Of a stretch of DNA of 64,000 nt, positions 48,607 through 57,232 are shown one piece after another. Positions within the stretch are counted from its first letter, which is position 1. Every line of letters starts with the position of its first letter. Origin of the DNA: Negativibacillus massiliensis (GTDB lineage: Bacteria; Bacillota; Clostridia; Oscillospirales; Ruminococcaceae); assembly GCF_900148495.1 (NCBI RefSeq), contig NZ_FTRU01000008.1, forward strand, positions 434,001 through 498,000, given 5' to 3'. The notes beneath the pieces are model-generated. The model was not told the origin of the DNA. It did no database searches and saw only the letters and a program-made list of their open reading frames with translations. The position numbers and the translations under genes are program-made.

Positions 48607-50928
48607 TTAACTGTTTTGAGAAGAAGCTTGAGCCTCAGATTCTGTTGTATTTTCCTGAGTTGAAGCTTCTTCATTATTTTGAGATGGAGGATTTGCGGCA
48701 AAGTCTTTTCTTCCGCCGCCACCGCCTTTAAAACCGCCTCCACCAAAGGATTGGGTTCGTTCACTGCCATCCTGCGAGATGCTGGTCAAACCTTCCTGTA
48801 AGGTGACGTCGCACAGTTTTGTACCGTCAGAAAGTTCTCCCATTGTAATCAACTGGCTTTCTGAGTTGGTTGTGCCGCCGGTATACAGGGTAAGGGTCTG
48901 TGATGCAGTCATGGAATCAGTGCTGATAACAGCGGTCTGATAATCTTTATCCGGCAGCAGAGAGAATATGATCTGGCCGTTCTGGTCACATAAGGTAAGG
49001 CGGGTGCCAGCTGATTGGGTTTGATCCCATGTTACCATTAAGACTGCCTGGTCAGAGGAAGAGTCGATGGATTGTGCCATGCCGACGCCACCAAGGGCTG
49101 CCAGTGTACCTGCGCTGATTGAGGCATCACCGTCATAATCCAGAGCACTGTCTGCTCCTGAAGTTGGACCAAGTACAATAACGTTACCTCCGCTGATGGT
49201 GATATTGCCGTTACTGTCCAGACCATCTCCATCTGCATTCACAGTGAGGCTTCCGCCGCTGATAGTCAGTTGGGTATTTTCTTCTGCCATCATACCCCCA
49301 CCTCGGTTAAAGTTTTTTTCCTGTGTAGTTTGTGAGGTGCTTTCAGAAGTTGTGTTTTCCTGAGGGGCTGATGCATCCGGTGCAGTCTGCTGAGAAGGAT
49401 CTGAAGCAGTTGTTTCATCAGTCGATTTCAGCACCAGACCATCTTCTGTCATCTCAAAATCATTTCCGCCGGCAGCATTGACACCATCATCGCTGGCAAC
49501 AAGCTGAATGGTGCCGCCTGAAATATCAATGATAACAGCTTCCAGACCTTCATAACTTTCGGTGATGTCGATGGTGCCGCCCGAAATGTTCAGATATGCG
49601 TCAGCGTGCATTCCATCATCTCCGGTCTGGATCTGGAAGGAACCCTCGTTGATGTTGATTTCATAGTTAGAGTGAAGCGAGTCGTCGGCAGAATCAATGG
49701 TAAAGTTGCCGCCGTTTATCGTTATACTGTTGGATGCTTTTATACCTTTTGTGCTGACAGTATTTTCCGTATCATCAATAGAAGCATCATCGAAGTCATC
49801 GGGGTCAAAAGCTGGGAATTGAGAAGTGTCGGTGCTTTCTCCAATGGTTAATTCTGCCGGTGTAGAATCTGCATCAGAAGGGATTTCCGGTGGAGTACCA
49901 TTCTCGTTGGAAGGAGCTTCCGGCGGAGCAGAGCCATCATCCGGTCTGGTCATATCGGTTTGAGACATGTCTGGTCGGGACATTGCGCCTCCCATTCCTC
50001 TGCCGCCCATCATATTGCTGGTGTGTTCCGGACCATTTTCTGATCCGCCTCCACTTGTGATGGTAAAGTTGCCATCGTTGATGACAAGATCGGTTTCAGC
50101 CTGGATACCATCACCATCCGAGACGATGAGAAAATCACCGCCGTCAATCTGTACCCAGCCTTTTGTACTGTCTTCTGTGTTGCTTGCCTGGATACCGTCC
50201 TTTTCCGAAGTCAATGTAAAGTTGCCGGACGAAATGACAACAGAATCTTTTCCGCGCAGAGCATGGCTTTTGGATGTAATCTCGAAAGTACCGCCCGTGA
50301 TAACAAGGTCATCGTTTCCTGCAATACCGTGTTTATAGTTTCCGGTAATATTAAGCTGACCATCTCCATTGATAATCAGGTCATCCTTGCTGAATAAGGC
50401 AGCATCCGGATTGTCTTCGTCGCCAGAGAGATAGGTTTCGGCATCGGACAGACTGTTCTGGCTTCCAGAGGCGAGAGTAACTTTTACTTTATCAGCTTGA
50501 CGAACCAGAATAGCGCTGCTGTTGGAGCAGGAAATGGATGCACCATCCAGAATCAGCTGAACAGAATCTGTTTTGTCGGCATCGACAACAATCTGGCCAT
50601 CATCTAACGTACCGCTGATCAGATAACTTCTTTCCTTGGTGATGGTGACAACACTTCCGGAGACCGAAACGCCTGTTCCGTTGGAGGAAGCTCCCGAACC
50701 AGAGAGGGTAATGATGGCACAGTTGTTTTCATCATAGCTTGCATCCAGTTCATAGTCAGAATATTCATGAAGTTGGTTGGGATTGTTGGTATTAGAAACG
50801 CTCTGTACAGGCTCGCTGACCTCAGTGGAAGAAGTTGTTTCCTCCGAGGTTTGTGTACAGCCGCTGGCAAGCAGTGCAATACACAGGACGAGCAGACAAA
50901 GACGATGTTTTAGTTTGTGTATATTCAA
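48607..50928 (-). CDS. DUF4353-type (carbohydrate-binding-like) beta-helical lipoprotein
   Basis: Cell-surface lipoprotein of 773 aa. The signal ends in lipobox LASGC (Cys24), followed by a Ser/Thr/Glu linker. From about residue 75 it is built of short repeats of the type I-GG-F-I-S--DGI-A (examples: INGGNFTIDSADDSLHS, INEGSFQIQTGDDGMHAD, ISGGTIDITESYEGLEA, ISGGSLTVNADGDGLDS), as in right-handed beta-helix proteins annotated as carbohydrate-binding DUF4353. Two low-complexity inserts occur, one Met/Gly/Pro-rich near 310-370 and one Thr/Gln/Ser-rich near 530, and the C-terminus is Gly-rich then Gln/Asn/Glu-rich. The start codon is TTG with AAAGGAGG about 9 bases upstream. It is the last gene of the VTC-DUF4956 operon. 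Confidence 0.85.
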   Translation of the reverse strand: MNIHKLKHRLCLLVLCIALLASGCTQTSEETTSSTEVSEPVQSVSNTNNPNQLHEYSDYELDASYDENNCAIITLSGSGASSNGTGVSVSGSVVTITKERSYLISGTLDDGQIVVDADKTDSVQLILDGASISCSNSSAILVRQADKVKVTLASGSQNSLSDAETYLSGDEDNPDAALFSKDDLIINGDGQLNITGNYKHGIAGNDDLVITGGTFEITSKSHALRGKDSVVISSGNFTLTSEKDGIQASNTEDSTKGWVQIDGGDFLIVSDGDGIQAETDLVINDGNFTITSGGGSENGPEHTSNMMGGRGMGGAMSRPDMSQTDMTRPDDGSAPPEAPSNENGTPPEIPSDADSTPAELTIGESTDTSQFPAFDPDDFDDASIDDTENTVSTKGIKASNSITINGGNFTIDSADDSLHSNYEININEGSFQIQTGDDGMHADAYLNISGGTIDITESYEGLEAVIIDISGGTIQLVASDDGVNAAGGNDFEMTEDGLVLKSTDETTASDPSQQTAPDASAPQENTTSESTSQTTQEKNFNRGGGMMAEENTQLTISGGSLTVNADGDGLDSNGNITISGGNVIVLGPTSGADSALDYDGDASISAGTLAALGGVGMAQSIDSSSDQAVLMVTWDQTQSAGTRLTLCDQNGQIIFSLLPDKDYQTAVISTDSMTASQTLTLYTGGTTNSESQLITMGELSDGTKLCDVTLQEGLTSISQDGSERTQSFGGGGFKGGGGGRKDFAANPPSQNNEEASTQENTTESEAQASSQNS

Positions 50929-50943
50929 AGAGAAAACCTCCTT

Positions 50944-51621
50944 TTAAAGCTCATCCCGTACTGTTGAAATCTTGCCGCAGACGATGTTTAAGTTACCATT
51001 TCGGCAGCGGATGTCATCCAGAAACGCTTTGCTGATCTGTCGATCATTGAGACGAACCAGATAGCATAACTCATACAGACTGCCCATATTGGTGGTTCTG
51101 ACGCGGAGCAATTCATGCTGAGCAGTATATTTTTGAAACAGATCATCAAAAAGTCCGTCATAATCCAAAGATTCCGGGATGGTAATTTTCAGTTCCCGGT
51201 CAACGTAGCGGGGAGATGCAAATTTCGTACTGTACAAAACCAGGTTAGCAATTCCTACGATAATCAGGAACAAAACAGCATAACCGATATATCCCATGCC
51301 GGTTGCAAGTCCAAGGGCCATAGCAAAAAACAGGCTGCCGATTTCCCGTGCACTGCCGGGAACCGAACGGAAACGAACCAAGCTGAATGCGCCCATAACG
51401 GCGACACCAGCACCAAGATTTCCATTGACCAGCATGATGACAATTTGAACCATCGCAGGAAGCAAAGCCAAAGTAACGACAAAGCTTTTGGTGTACATGT
51501 TTTTATAACAGTAGATGCCTGTAGCGGCGATTCCCAGAATCAGGGAAGAAAGAGTACAGAGCAGAATTGCCTGCCAGCTAACTGTGGTGGTGATAACGCT
51601 TGCAAAAAGTGTGTTAAGCAT
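50944..51621 (-). CDS. DUF4956 membrane protein
   Basis: Membrane protein of 225 aa. Three to four hydrophobic segments occupy the first 130 residues (ILLCTLSSLILGIAATGIYC; VVTLALLPAMVQIVIMLV; GTGYIGYAVLF-like region), with the conserved block GVAVMGAFSLVRFRSVPGSA. The C-terminal 100 residues form a soluble domain. This family is regularly encoded beside VTC-domain proteins, and the RFRS block is its hallmark. ATG 51621 has GGAGG (51631-51635) upstream and overlaps the end of the VTC gene by 8 bases, so the two are coupled. Function unknown; a membrane partner of the VTC enzyme is likely. Confidence 0.85.
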   Translation of the reverse strand: MLNTLFASVITTTVSWQAILLCTLSSLILGIAATGIYCYKNMYTKSFVVTLALLPAMVQIVIMLVNGNLGAGVAVMGAFSLVRFRSVPGSAREIGSLFFAMALGLATGMGYIGYAVLFLIIVGIANLVLYSTKFASPRYVDRELKITIPESLDYDGLFDDLFQKYTAQHELLRVRTTNMGSLYELCYLVRLNDRQISKAFLDDIRCRNGNLNIVCGKISTVRDEL

Positions 51622-52354
51622 AGATTTTGCCTCCGAGAGAGTGAGTTTGATGGATCTTAGGAAAGATATAGTTTTGATAGCAAAAGCCATATTTGGAAAA
51701 AGAGGTAGGATAAATTCCCGCCTCGTCTAGGAGAGAAGAAAGCCAGAGCGGCATTGCATTTGGAATTTTGATTTCCATCAGGATGCAGTCCTTCTGGTCA
51801 CCGCTCAGGAGCGGATAGCCCCAATCGCCGTCTGATAAAGTAAGCTGTGTATTTCGCCAGCGGATATTTTGATCAAAGGTGATGCGGAGATCCGGATTGT
51901 CTGGAGAAAACATCGCAATGCGGTCATAGGCTAGAAAAACCTTTGGGGTGGTGTGCCAGTGATGCTGAAACCAGTCGATCTCATGCAGGATCTGACCATC
52001 ATTGGCAGGACGAAGCTGATTGTAAAGATATCTTTGACACTCACAAAGCTCCATTGAGCAGCGTCTTTTATAAACAACACCTTTGTATTTTTTCTTTAAC
52101 TCCAGAAAAACCGTGTCCTGTGTATCTTTAGGAATACCATAACTGCGAAGCCGCAGTTTTTCTTTATAGACCGGTTTTTCCAGAGAGGAGCGAATGAGGG
52201 AGTAGTCATCCGTGTCAAAATAGATACTGCAAATGGTATGCAGCCCGTATGTATCTACCTGCAGAATCTGATCCAGATGCTTTTTCAAAAAAGAATATTG
52301 CATCGGCGAGAGCAGATATTTTTTTTCATATCGTTTAAAAATAGTCTGTATCAT
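51614..52354 (-). CDS. VTC-domain protein (polyphosphate-polymerase-like, CYTH fold)
   Basis: Protein of 246 aa with the VTC domain of the triphosphate-tunnel metalloenzyme superfamily, whose yeast member Vtc4 makes polyphosphate from ATP. Tunnel residues are seen in order: RYEKKYLL near the N-terminus, SIYFDTDDY, KEKLRLRSYG, FLELKKKYKG, KVFLAYDRIAMF, LRITFDQNIRWR, ILMEIKIP and SKYGFCYQ. ATG 52354 has GGAGG 6 bases upstream; a longer frame lacks an RBS. First gene of a three-gene operon with a DUF4956 membrane protein and a beta-helical lipoprotein. Polyphosphate synthesis is inferred; another nucleotide-dependent polymerase or transferase role is possible. Confidence 0.85.
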   Translation of the reverse strand: MIQTIFKRYEKKYLLSPMQYSFLKKHLDQILQVDTYGLHTICSIYFDTDDYSLIRSSLEKPVYKEKLRLRSYGIPKDTQDTVFLELKKKYKGVVYKRRCSMELCECQRYLYNQLRPANDGQILHEIDWFQHHWHTTPKVFLAYDRIAMFSPDNPDLRITFDQNIRWRNTQLTLSDGDWGYPLLSGDQKDCILMEIKIPNAMPLWLSSLLDEAGIYPTSFSKYGFCYQNYIFPKIHQTHSLGGKIYA

Positions 52355-52408
52355 AAAACGCCTCCATACGTTTGCTGTTTTGCTCTGGCACAAGAATACA
52401 ACCAAAGC

Positions 52409-52448
52409 CTTAAAATAGTCTGAAAAAATGCTTTCAGATTATTTTAAG
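52409..52448. promoter_or_regulatory. 17-bp inverted repeat in a divergent promoter region
   Basis: CTTAAAATAGTCTGAAA (52409-52425) faces TTTCAGATTATTTTAAG (52432-52448): 16 Watson-Crick pairs and one G-T with a 6-base centre. It lies between the minus-strand VTC operon and the plus-strand GNAT gene and has no T-run, so an operator is more likely than a terminator. Confidence 0.6.
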
Positions 52449-52539
52449 CTTTACACGGTAAAATATCGAAAAAGGATAGAAAAACAATCTTTGCTTGTGA
52501 TATCATAAAAACAGAAACGAATCTAGAGGAGCAACAAAG

Positions 52540-53313
52540 ATGATTGTTTTGAGCCGAGCACAGTATGAAGCATATCGGAAGATGTTGAATATTCCTGCTG
52601 ATACAAAAGAGTGGGGTATGTTAGACTGCTGTTTTGATAGTCCACTTAATCAGGCAGAATTTGTGGTAGATCGTCTCGATGGTCCGAAAAGTGCGGCAAT
52701 TATTCTGGGAGATTTTGTGTTTTTGTTTGGAGAGAAAAATAGGACATTTTTAACAGAGTTGCTTTCTAAGCGGAAAACTTCCATTTTAATGGCAGAGGAA
52801 GAATATCTTCAACTTGCACAGGAAATTTTCCCCAAAACAAAACTCTATTTTCGTTACAAGTTGTCCTTTCAGGGCAGTTTAACACAGCTTACACAATGGA
52901 CAAAGTCTTTCCCACAAGGGTACTGTCTGGAAGCAATTGACGAAAAATGGTTTGAGGAATGTAAGAAGCAGGAATGGATGAAGGACTTCTGCTCCCAGTT
53001 TGGCAGTTTTCAAGAGTACCAGCAGCATGGATTGGGTTTTCTTTTAACCAAAGAAGGACGTGCACTCAGCGGAGCATCTTCTTATCTGATTTCCCGGAAA
53101 GGGCTTGCGATACAGGTGCAGACCGCGCCAGAGGAAGAAGGAAAAGGATATGCCACCCTTGTCAGTGCTGCACTGATTGTAAAAGCGCTCGAAGAGGGAA
53201 AATACCCAGATTGGGATGCAGATAACGAAACTTCAGCTCATCTTGCTCAAAAGTTGGGGTATTGTCTGGAAAAAAGATATCCGACGGTAATGATAGAAAA
53301 TGAAATGATATAA
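52540..53313 (+). CDS. GNAT-family acetyltransferase (ZmaR-like, PF12746 type)
   Basis: Protein of 257 aa. The N-terminal half (SRAQYEAYRKMLNIPADTKE, then LNQAEFVVDRLDGPKSAAII) is a poorly conserved region, the C-terminal half a GNAT fold with GRALSGASSYLISRKGLAIQ and the acetyl-CoA loop EEEGKGYATLVSAALIVKAL, then DADNETSAHLAQKLGY. The family resembles zwittermicin A resistance acetyltransferases, but most members have no known substrate. An AGAGGAG box lies 8 bases before the ATG. It is divergent from the VTC operon and lies 20 bases before the response regulator gene, with which it may be co-transcribed. Confidence 0.82.
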   Translation: MIVLSRAQYEAYRKMLNIPADTKEWGMLDCCFDSPLNQAEFVVDRLDGPKSAAIILGDFVFLFGEKNRTFLTELLSKRKTSILMAEEEYLQLAQEIFPKTKLYFRYKLSFQGSLTQLTQWTKSFPQGYCLEAIDEKWFEECKKQEWMKDFCSQFGSFQEYQQHGLGFLLTKEGRALSGASSYLISRKGLAIQVQTAPEEEGKGYATLVSAALIVKALEEGKYPDWDADNETSAHLAQKLGYCLEKRYPTVMIENEMI

Positions 53314-53333
53314 AAAATAGTAAGGAGGATTCG

Positions 53334-54008
53334 ATGAAGGTACTGATTGTAGAAGATGAAAAACGACTGGCACAGGCGCTGGGACAGATTATGGAAGAAC
53401 AAAAATACAGTGTAGATATTGTCTATGATGGGGAAGACGGATTGGATTATGCGCTGAGCGGACAGTATGATGTGATCGTGCTGGATGTAATGCTCCCGAA
53501 AAAAGATGGTTTTACTGTTGTCTATGAGCTGCGCAAAGCAAAAATTTCTTCGCCGGTTCTGATGCTGACAGCGCGAGATGAAATTAACGATAAGGTGACG
53601 GGACTTGACTGCGGTGCGGATGACTATATGACAAAACCTTTTTCGCCGGAGGAGCTTCTGGCGCGTATCCGAGCACTTTCCCGCAGGCAGGGGGATGTTC
53701 AGCTGGAAGACATTACTTGGGCTGACCTTACCTTAAAACTTTCCTCCCGCACCCTGCACTGCGGTACAAAATCGGTCAGCCTGGGCTTTAAGGAATTTGA
53801 AGTGCTAAAGATTCTGCTTGCAAATCCAAAAGGAATTGTTTCCAAGGAAGAACTGATCGTCAAGGTGTGGGGAAGCGATTCCAACGCAGAAGATAATAAT
53901 GTAGAGGCCTATATCTCCTTTTTGCGCAAAAAGTTTTTCTACCTGGGCTCTCATGCAGGGATAGCAACAGTGCGCAAAGTGGGCTATCATCTGGAGGAAA
54001 ATGCATAA
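53334..54008 (+). CDS. OmpR/PhoB-type response regulator
   Basis: Two-component response regulator of 224 aa. The receiver domain (1-115) has the acidic pair in VEDEKR, phospho-acceptor Asp51 in VLDVMLPKKDG, the conserved Thr in LMLTARDE and Lys in MTKPFSPEELLARI. The C-terminal winged helix (about 125-223) ends VRKVGYHLEE, typical of the OmpR group. TAAGGAGG lies 7 bases before the ATG. Its kinase gene begins directly at the base after the stop codon. Targets are unknown; the VTC operon with its inverted repeat is a nearby candidate. Confidence 0.94.
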   Translation: MKVLIVEDEKRLAQALGQIMEEQKYSVDIVYDGEDGLDYALSGQYDVIVLDVMLPKKDGFTVVYELRKAKISSPVLMLTARDEINDKVTGLDCGADDYMTKPFSPEELLARIRALSRRQGDVQLEDITWADLTLKLSSRTLHCGTKSVSLGFKEFEVLKILLANPKGIVSKEELIVKVWGSDSNAEDNNVEAYISFLRKKFFYLGSHAGIATVRKVGYHLEENA

Positions 54009-55271
54009 ATGACCAAACGTTTGCGAAAAAAATTTATCCTGATCAATATGCTGTTGGTTGGAACAGTACTTCTGGTTGTTTTTGCGGCAATGTGTGTCAG
54101 CAACTATCAAAAGCTTGTGATGGACAGCATGAAGGTCATGGAACGATATTTTGATGACGGAGGGAAGAGGCCAGTCCCTAAATTGGATTTTGAACAAAAA
54201 CGGGAGTGGCGGGATTTTCCTCTTTCACTTTCCTTTTGTGCAGTGGTGGACAGTGATGGAAAACTGGTCTCCTACCAGAGCGACAATCTGAATGTCAGTG
54301 AAGAGACAGTTACCCAGGCGGTGAATGCGGCAACGCAAAAAATTGAAGAAAGCGGAGAGAAAAGCGGAACTCTTCCCGGTTTAGGATTGCGATATATGGA
54401 AAAGGAACATCAGGGGCAAAGATGGATTGCCTTTGTGGACCGGACACAGGAATATACTTCGATGAAATCCTTCCTGTTTTCTTCTCTGCTGGTTGGAAGC
54501 TGTGCACTGGTTGCGTTATTTGTAATCAGTTTTTTCCTTTCCGCGTGGGTTGTACGTCCGGTGGAAAAAGCGTGGGCACAGCAAAAACAGTTTGTGGCAG
54601 ATGCTTCTCATGAGCTGAAAACGCCGTTGACAGTCATCCTTGCCAATACCGGTATTTTGCTGTCTCACCCACAGGATAGTATTGAGCAGCAAAAACGATG
54701 GATTCAGAATACACAGGAAGAAGCTGTCAATATGAAAAAACTGGTGGATGACATGCTGTTTTTGGCAAAAAGCGATGCAGCAGTCTCTCTGGTATACAGT
54801 GAAGTAAATTTCAGTGATGTTGTCTGGAGTTCGGTGCTTCCATTTGAGTCAGTAGCCTTTGAGCAGGGCTTGAGTCTGGACAGTGACATTGCCGAAAATA
54901 TTAATTTTCTGGGCGATGAAGGAAAGCTTCGGGAACTGGTACGGATCTTGTTGGATAACGCCTGCAAATATTGTGCTCCAAAAGGAAAGATCTTTGTTCG
55001 CCTGGAACGGGAAGGGGAAAAGGAACGATTTCTGTTAAGTGTTAAAAATACCGTTTCAGAAAAGATGTCCGAACAGGAGTTGGAACGGATGTTTGAGCGG
55101 TTTTATCGGGCAGACAAGGCACGAAACCGGGAAAAAGGCGGCTATGGGTTGGGACTTGCAATTGCAAAAAGTATCGTTGATCAGCATCATGGAAAAATCA
55201 GCGCTTCCTATCCATCAGAAGATGAGATTGCAGTCAATGTCCAGTTTCGAATGAAAGAACAGAAAAAATAA
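54009..55271 (+). CDS. Membrane sensor histidine kinase
   Basis: Sensor kinase of 420 aa. Two membrane segments (about residues 9-30 and 154-180) flank an extracytoplasmic sensor of about 120 residues that contains an Arg/Pro/Lys-rich start (GGKRPVPKLDFEQKREW). The phospho-acceptor His is in DASHELKTPLTV, the N box in LLDNACKYC and the glycine box in GGYGLGLAIAKSI. It lacks an obvious full HAMP domain; the membrane helix leads by a short linker to the dimerisation domain. It pairs with the regulator gene directly upstream. The signal sensed is unknown. Confidence 0.93.
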   Translation: MTKRLRKKFILINMLLVGTVLLVVFAAMCVSNYQKLVMDSMKVMERYFDDGGKRPVPKLDFEQKREWRDFPLSLSFCAVVDSDGKLVSYQSDNLNVSEETVTQAVNAATQKIEESGEKSGTLPGLGLRYMEKEHQGQRWIAFVDRTQEYTSMKSFLFSSLLVGSCALVALFVISFFLSAWVVRPVEKAWAQQKQFVADASHELKTPLTVILANTGILLSHPQDSIEQQKRWIQNTQEEAVNMKKLVDDMLFLAKSDAAVSLVYSEVNFSDVVWSSVLPFESVAFEQGLSLDSDIAENINFLGDEGKLRELVRILLDNACKYCAPKGKIFVRLEREGEKERFLLSVKNTVSEKMSEQELERMFERFYRADKARNREKGGYGLGLAIAKSIVDQHHGKISASYPSEDEIAVNVQFRMKEQKK

Positions 55272-55310
55272 AAAAGACAGCCGATGATTTTTCATCGGCT
55301 GTCTTTTTAT
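55268..55310. terminator. Bidirectional terminator between the kinase and DUF1846 genes
   Basis: AAAAAGACAGCCGATGA / TCATCGGCTGTCTTTTT with a TTTT loop; genes converge here. Confidence 0.92.
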
Positions 55311-55318
55311 GCATAAGA

Positions 55319-56791
55319 CTATTGTTTGTTTTCGTATTTTGGCTCACAGGTGATGTTGACACCCAGACGGCGGAATACCTTTTCGTCCACCTGAGAAAGA
55401 ATTACCGAAGAATGAACTTCACAGCCACGCAGCTTGTTTAACTGTTCCATAGCAAGCTCTGCAGTCGGGTTGGTTGCAGCGCAGATGGAAAGAGCAATCA
55501 GAACTTCGTCAGTGTGCAATCTTGGGTTGCGGTTGCCGAGGTGATCCACTTTCAGATGCTGAATTGGTTCGATAATAACTGGAGAGATCAGATGGATGTC
55601 ATCACTGATGCCGCCCAGAACTTTCAGTGCATTTAACAAAAGTGCAGAAGAAGCACCCAGCAGATCGGATGTTTTGCCGGTTACGATGGTACCGTCTGGA
55701 AGTTCCATTGCAGCTGCCGGAGAACCGGTGAGTGCAGCTTTCTGGAGAGCTGGAGAAACAACCTTACGGTCATGGATGGTGACACCAGCTTTTTTCATCA
55801 GAAGTTCGAGCTTGTAGACAATCTCTTCGGTAGCGGTTCCCTGACGCTGAGCGCACAGAGCGGTATAGTAGCGGCGAACGATTTCCTGACGGGAAGCTTC
55901 GCTGACAGCTTCATCATCAAAGATACAATTTCCTGCCATGTTTACACCCATGTCGGTTGGAGATTTGTAAGGACATTCACCGACAATCTTGTCAAACATT
56001 GCCTTGAGTACCGGGAAGATTTCCACATCGCGGTTATAGTTAACGGTGGTAGTGCCGTAAGCTTCCAGGTGGAATGGGTCAATCATGTTGACATCGTTTA
56101 AATCAGCGGTAGCGGCCTCATAAGCGAGGTTAACCGGATGATTGAGCGGGAGGTTCCATACCGGGAAGGTCTCAAATTTTGCATATCCTGCTTTGATTCC
56201 ACGCTTGTGATCATGATAAAGCTGGGACAGACAGGTTGCCATTTTACCGCTGCCTGGACCAGGAGCAGTTACAACAACCAGCTCACGGGTTGTTTCGATG
56301 TATTCGTTTTTGCCATAGCCTTCATCGCTGACAATTTTTGCGATGTTGGATGGATAACCCTCGATTGGATAGTGACGGTATACTTTGACACCCAGTGCTT
56401 CCAGACGCTCCTGGAAAGCAAGTGCGACAGCCTGTCCCTGGAAACGGGTCATAACAACACTGCCAACATACAAACCAAATCCGCGGAATACGTCGATCAG
56501 GCGAAGAACATCTACATCGTATGTGATGCCAAGGTCGCCGCGGACTTTATTCTTTTCGATGTCATCGGCATTGATGACGATAACAACCTCTACCTGTTCT
56601 TTTAATTGAAGCAGCATGCGAAGCTTGCTGTCCGGCTGAAAGCCTGGAAGAACACGGGAAGCGTGGTAATCGTCATAAAGCTTTCCGCCAAACTCCAGAT
56701 AAAGTTTCCCGCCAAACTGGGAAATTCGCTGGCGTATGTGCTCCGACTGTGTGTGAAGATATTTTTCGTTATCAAATCCAATTTTTTGCAT
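55319..56791 (-). CDS. DUF1846 (UPF0371) protein
   Basis: Protein of 490 aa of the DUF1846/UPF0371 family, found across Firmicutes and Actinobacteria and of unknown function. Recognisable blocks are [20 protein letters not shown] at the start, [20 protein letters not shown]-type sequence, [20 protein letters not shown] with a P-loop-like GPGSGK, and a C-terminal part with [20 protein letters not shown]. The P-loop-like element suggests nucleotide binding, which is inference. ATG 56791 aligns with the usual family start; a TTG 7 codons upstream is in frame. The gene is monocistronic on the minus strand. Confidence 0.88.
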   Translation of the reverse strand: MQKIGFDNEKYLHTQSEHIRQRISQFGGKLYLEFGGKLYDDYHASRVLPGFQPDSKLRMLLQLKEQVEVVIVINADDIEKNKVRGDLGITYDVDVLRLIDVFRGFGLYVGSVVMTRFQGQAVALAFQERLEALGVKVYRHYPIEGYPSNIAKIVSDEGYGKNEYIETTRELVVVTAPGPGSGKMATCLSQLYHDHKRGIKAGYAKFETFPVWNLPLNHPVNLAYEAATADLNDVNMIDPFHLEAYGTTTVNYNRDVEIFPVLKAMFDKIVGECPYKSPTDMGVNMAGNCIFDDEAVSEASRQEIVRRYYTALCAQRQGTATEEIVYKLELLMKKAGVTIHDRKVVSPALQKAALTGSPAAAMELPDGTIVTGKTSDLLGASSALLLNALKVLGGISDDIHLISPVIIEPIQHLKVDHLGNRNPRLHTDEVLIALSICAATNPTAELAMEQLNKLRGCEVHSSVILSQVDEKVFRRLGVNITCEPKYENKQ

Positions 56792-56962
56792 ACTTCCACG
56801 CCTCACTTTCAAAATTAATTCCTTACCGGAATCATAATCCAGCTATCAATTATACAGGAAGCCAGAGATATTTTCAAGAAAAACGCCCAAACTGAGCCTG
56901 CCAAAATTCGGGTCTGTTTTGCGCGTGAAACCGTAAATTTTGCGAAGAGAGTGTTTCACAAT

Positions 56963-57006
56963 CAAAAAACGTCTTTTCTTTCTATTTCGAAAGAAAAGAC
57001 GTTTGA
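56963..57006 (-). terminator. Terminator of the 38-codon peptide gene
   Basis: AAACGTCTTTTCTTTC / GAAAGAAAAGACGTTT, a 16-bp perfect stem with a six-base loop; on the minus strand it is followed by TTTTTT. It begins about 10 bases after the peptide stop codon. Confidence 0.9.
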
Positions 57007-57014
57007 AAGGAGTT

Positions 57015-57131
57015 CTAGAATTCCTGAGATTTACATTTTGCAAGACCGATTGCACTGAGAATAACGCCGGTGATGCCGGCAGCAGTGCCAACAATGCCAA
57101 GAATTAAACCAGTAATGGAAAGACCTTTCAT
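57015..57131 (-). CDS. Small membrane peptide, 38 aa
   Basis: A short gene easily missed by length cut-offs. It starts at ATG 57131, 7 bases after AGGAGGT, and encodes 38 aa: a short start (MKGLSITG), one glycine-rich hydrophobic helix of about 23 residues with repeated small residues (LILGIVGTAAGITGVILSAI), then GLAKCKSQEF with a single Cys. Promoter, RBS and terminator are all present, so expression is well supported. The helix has several G-x(3)-G-type spacings, which favour helix packing. It lies 101 bases downstream of cbiO on the same strand with no terminator between, so read-through from the cobalt operon is possible. Function unknown; membrane accessory peptide or toxin-like peptide are options. 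Confidence 0.8.
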   Translation of the reverse strand: MKGLSITGLILGIVGTAAGITGVILSAIGLAKCKSQEF

Positions 57132-57183
57132 AAGATACCTCCTAGCAGATTTTTGAAAAGAATCGTAATGTTACTTTTTTCTT

Positions 57184-57212
57184 ATTATAAGAAGAATTTT
57201 AAGAAAATACAA
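57184..57212 (-). promoter_or_regulatory. Promoter of the 38-codon peptide gene
   Basis: On the minus strand TTGTAT (57207-57212), a 17-base spacer and consensus TATAAT (57184-57189), about 55 bases before the start codon. Confidence 0.72.
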
Positions 57213-57232
57213 GAGGTAGGGGAAAAAGAATC

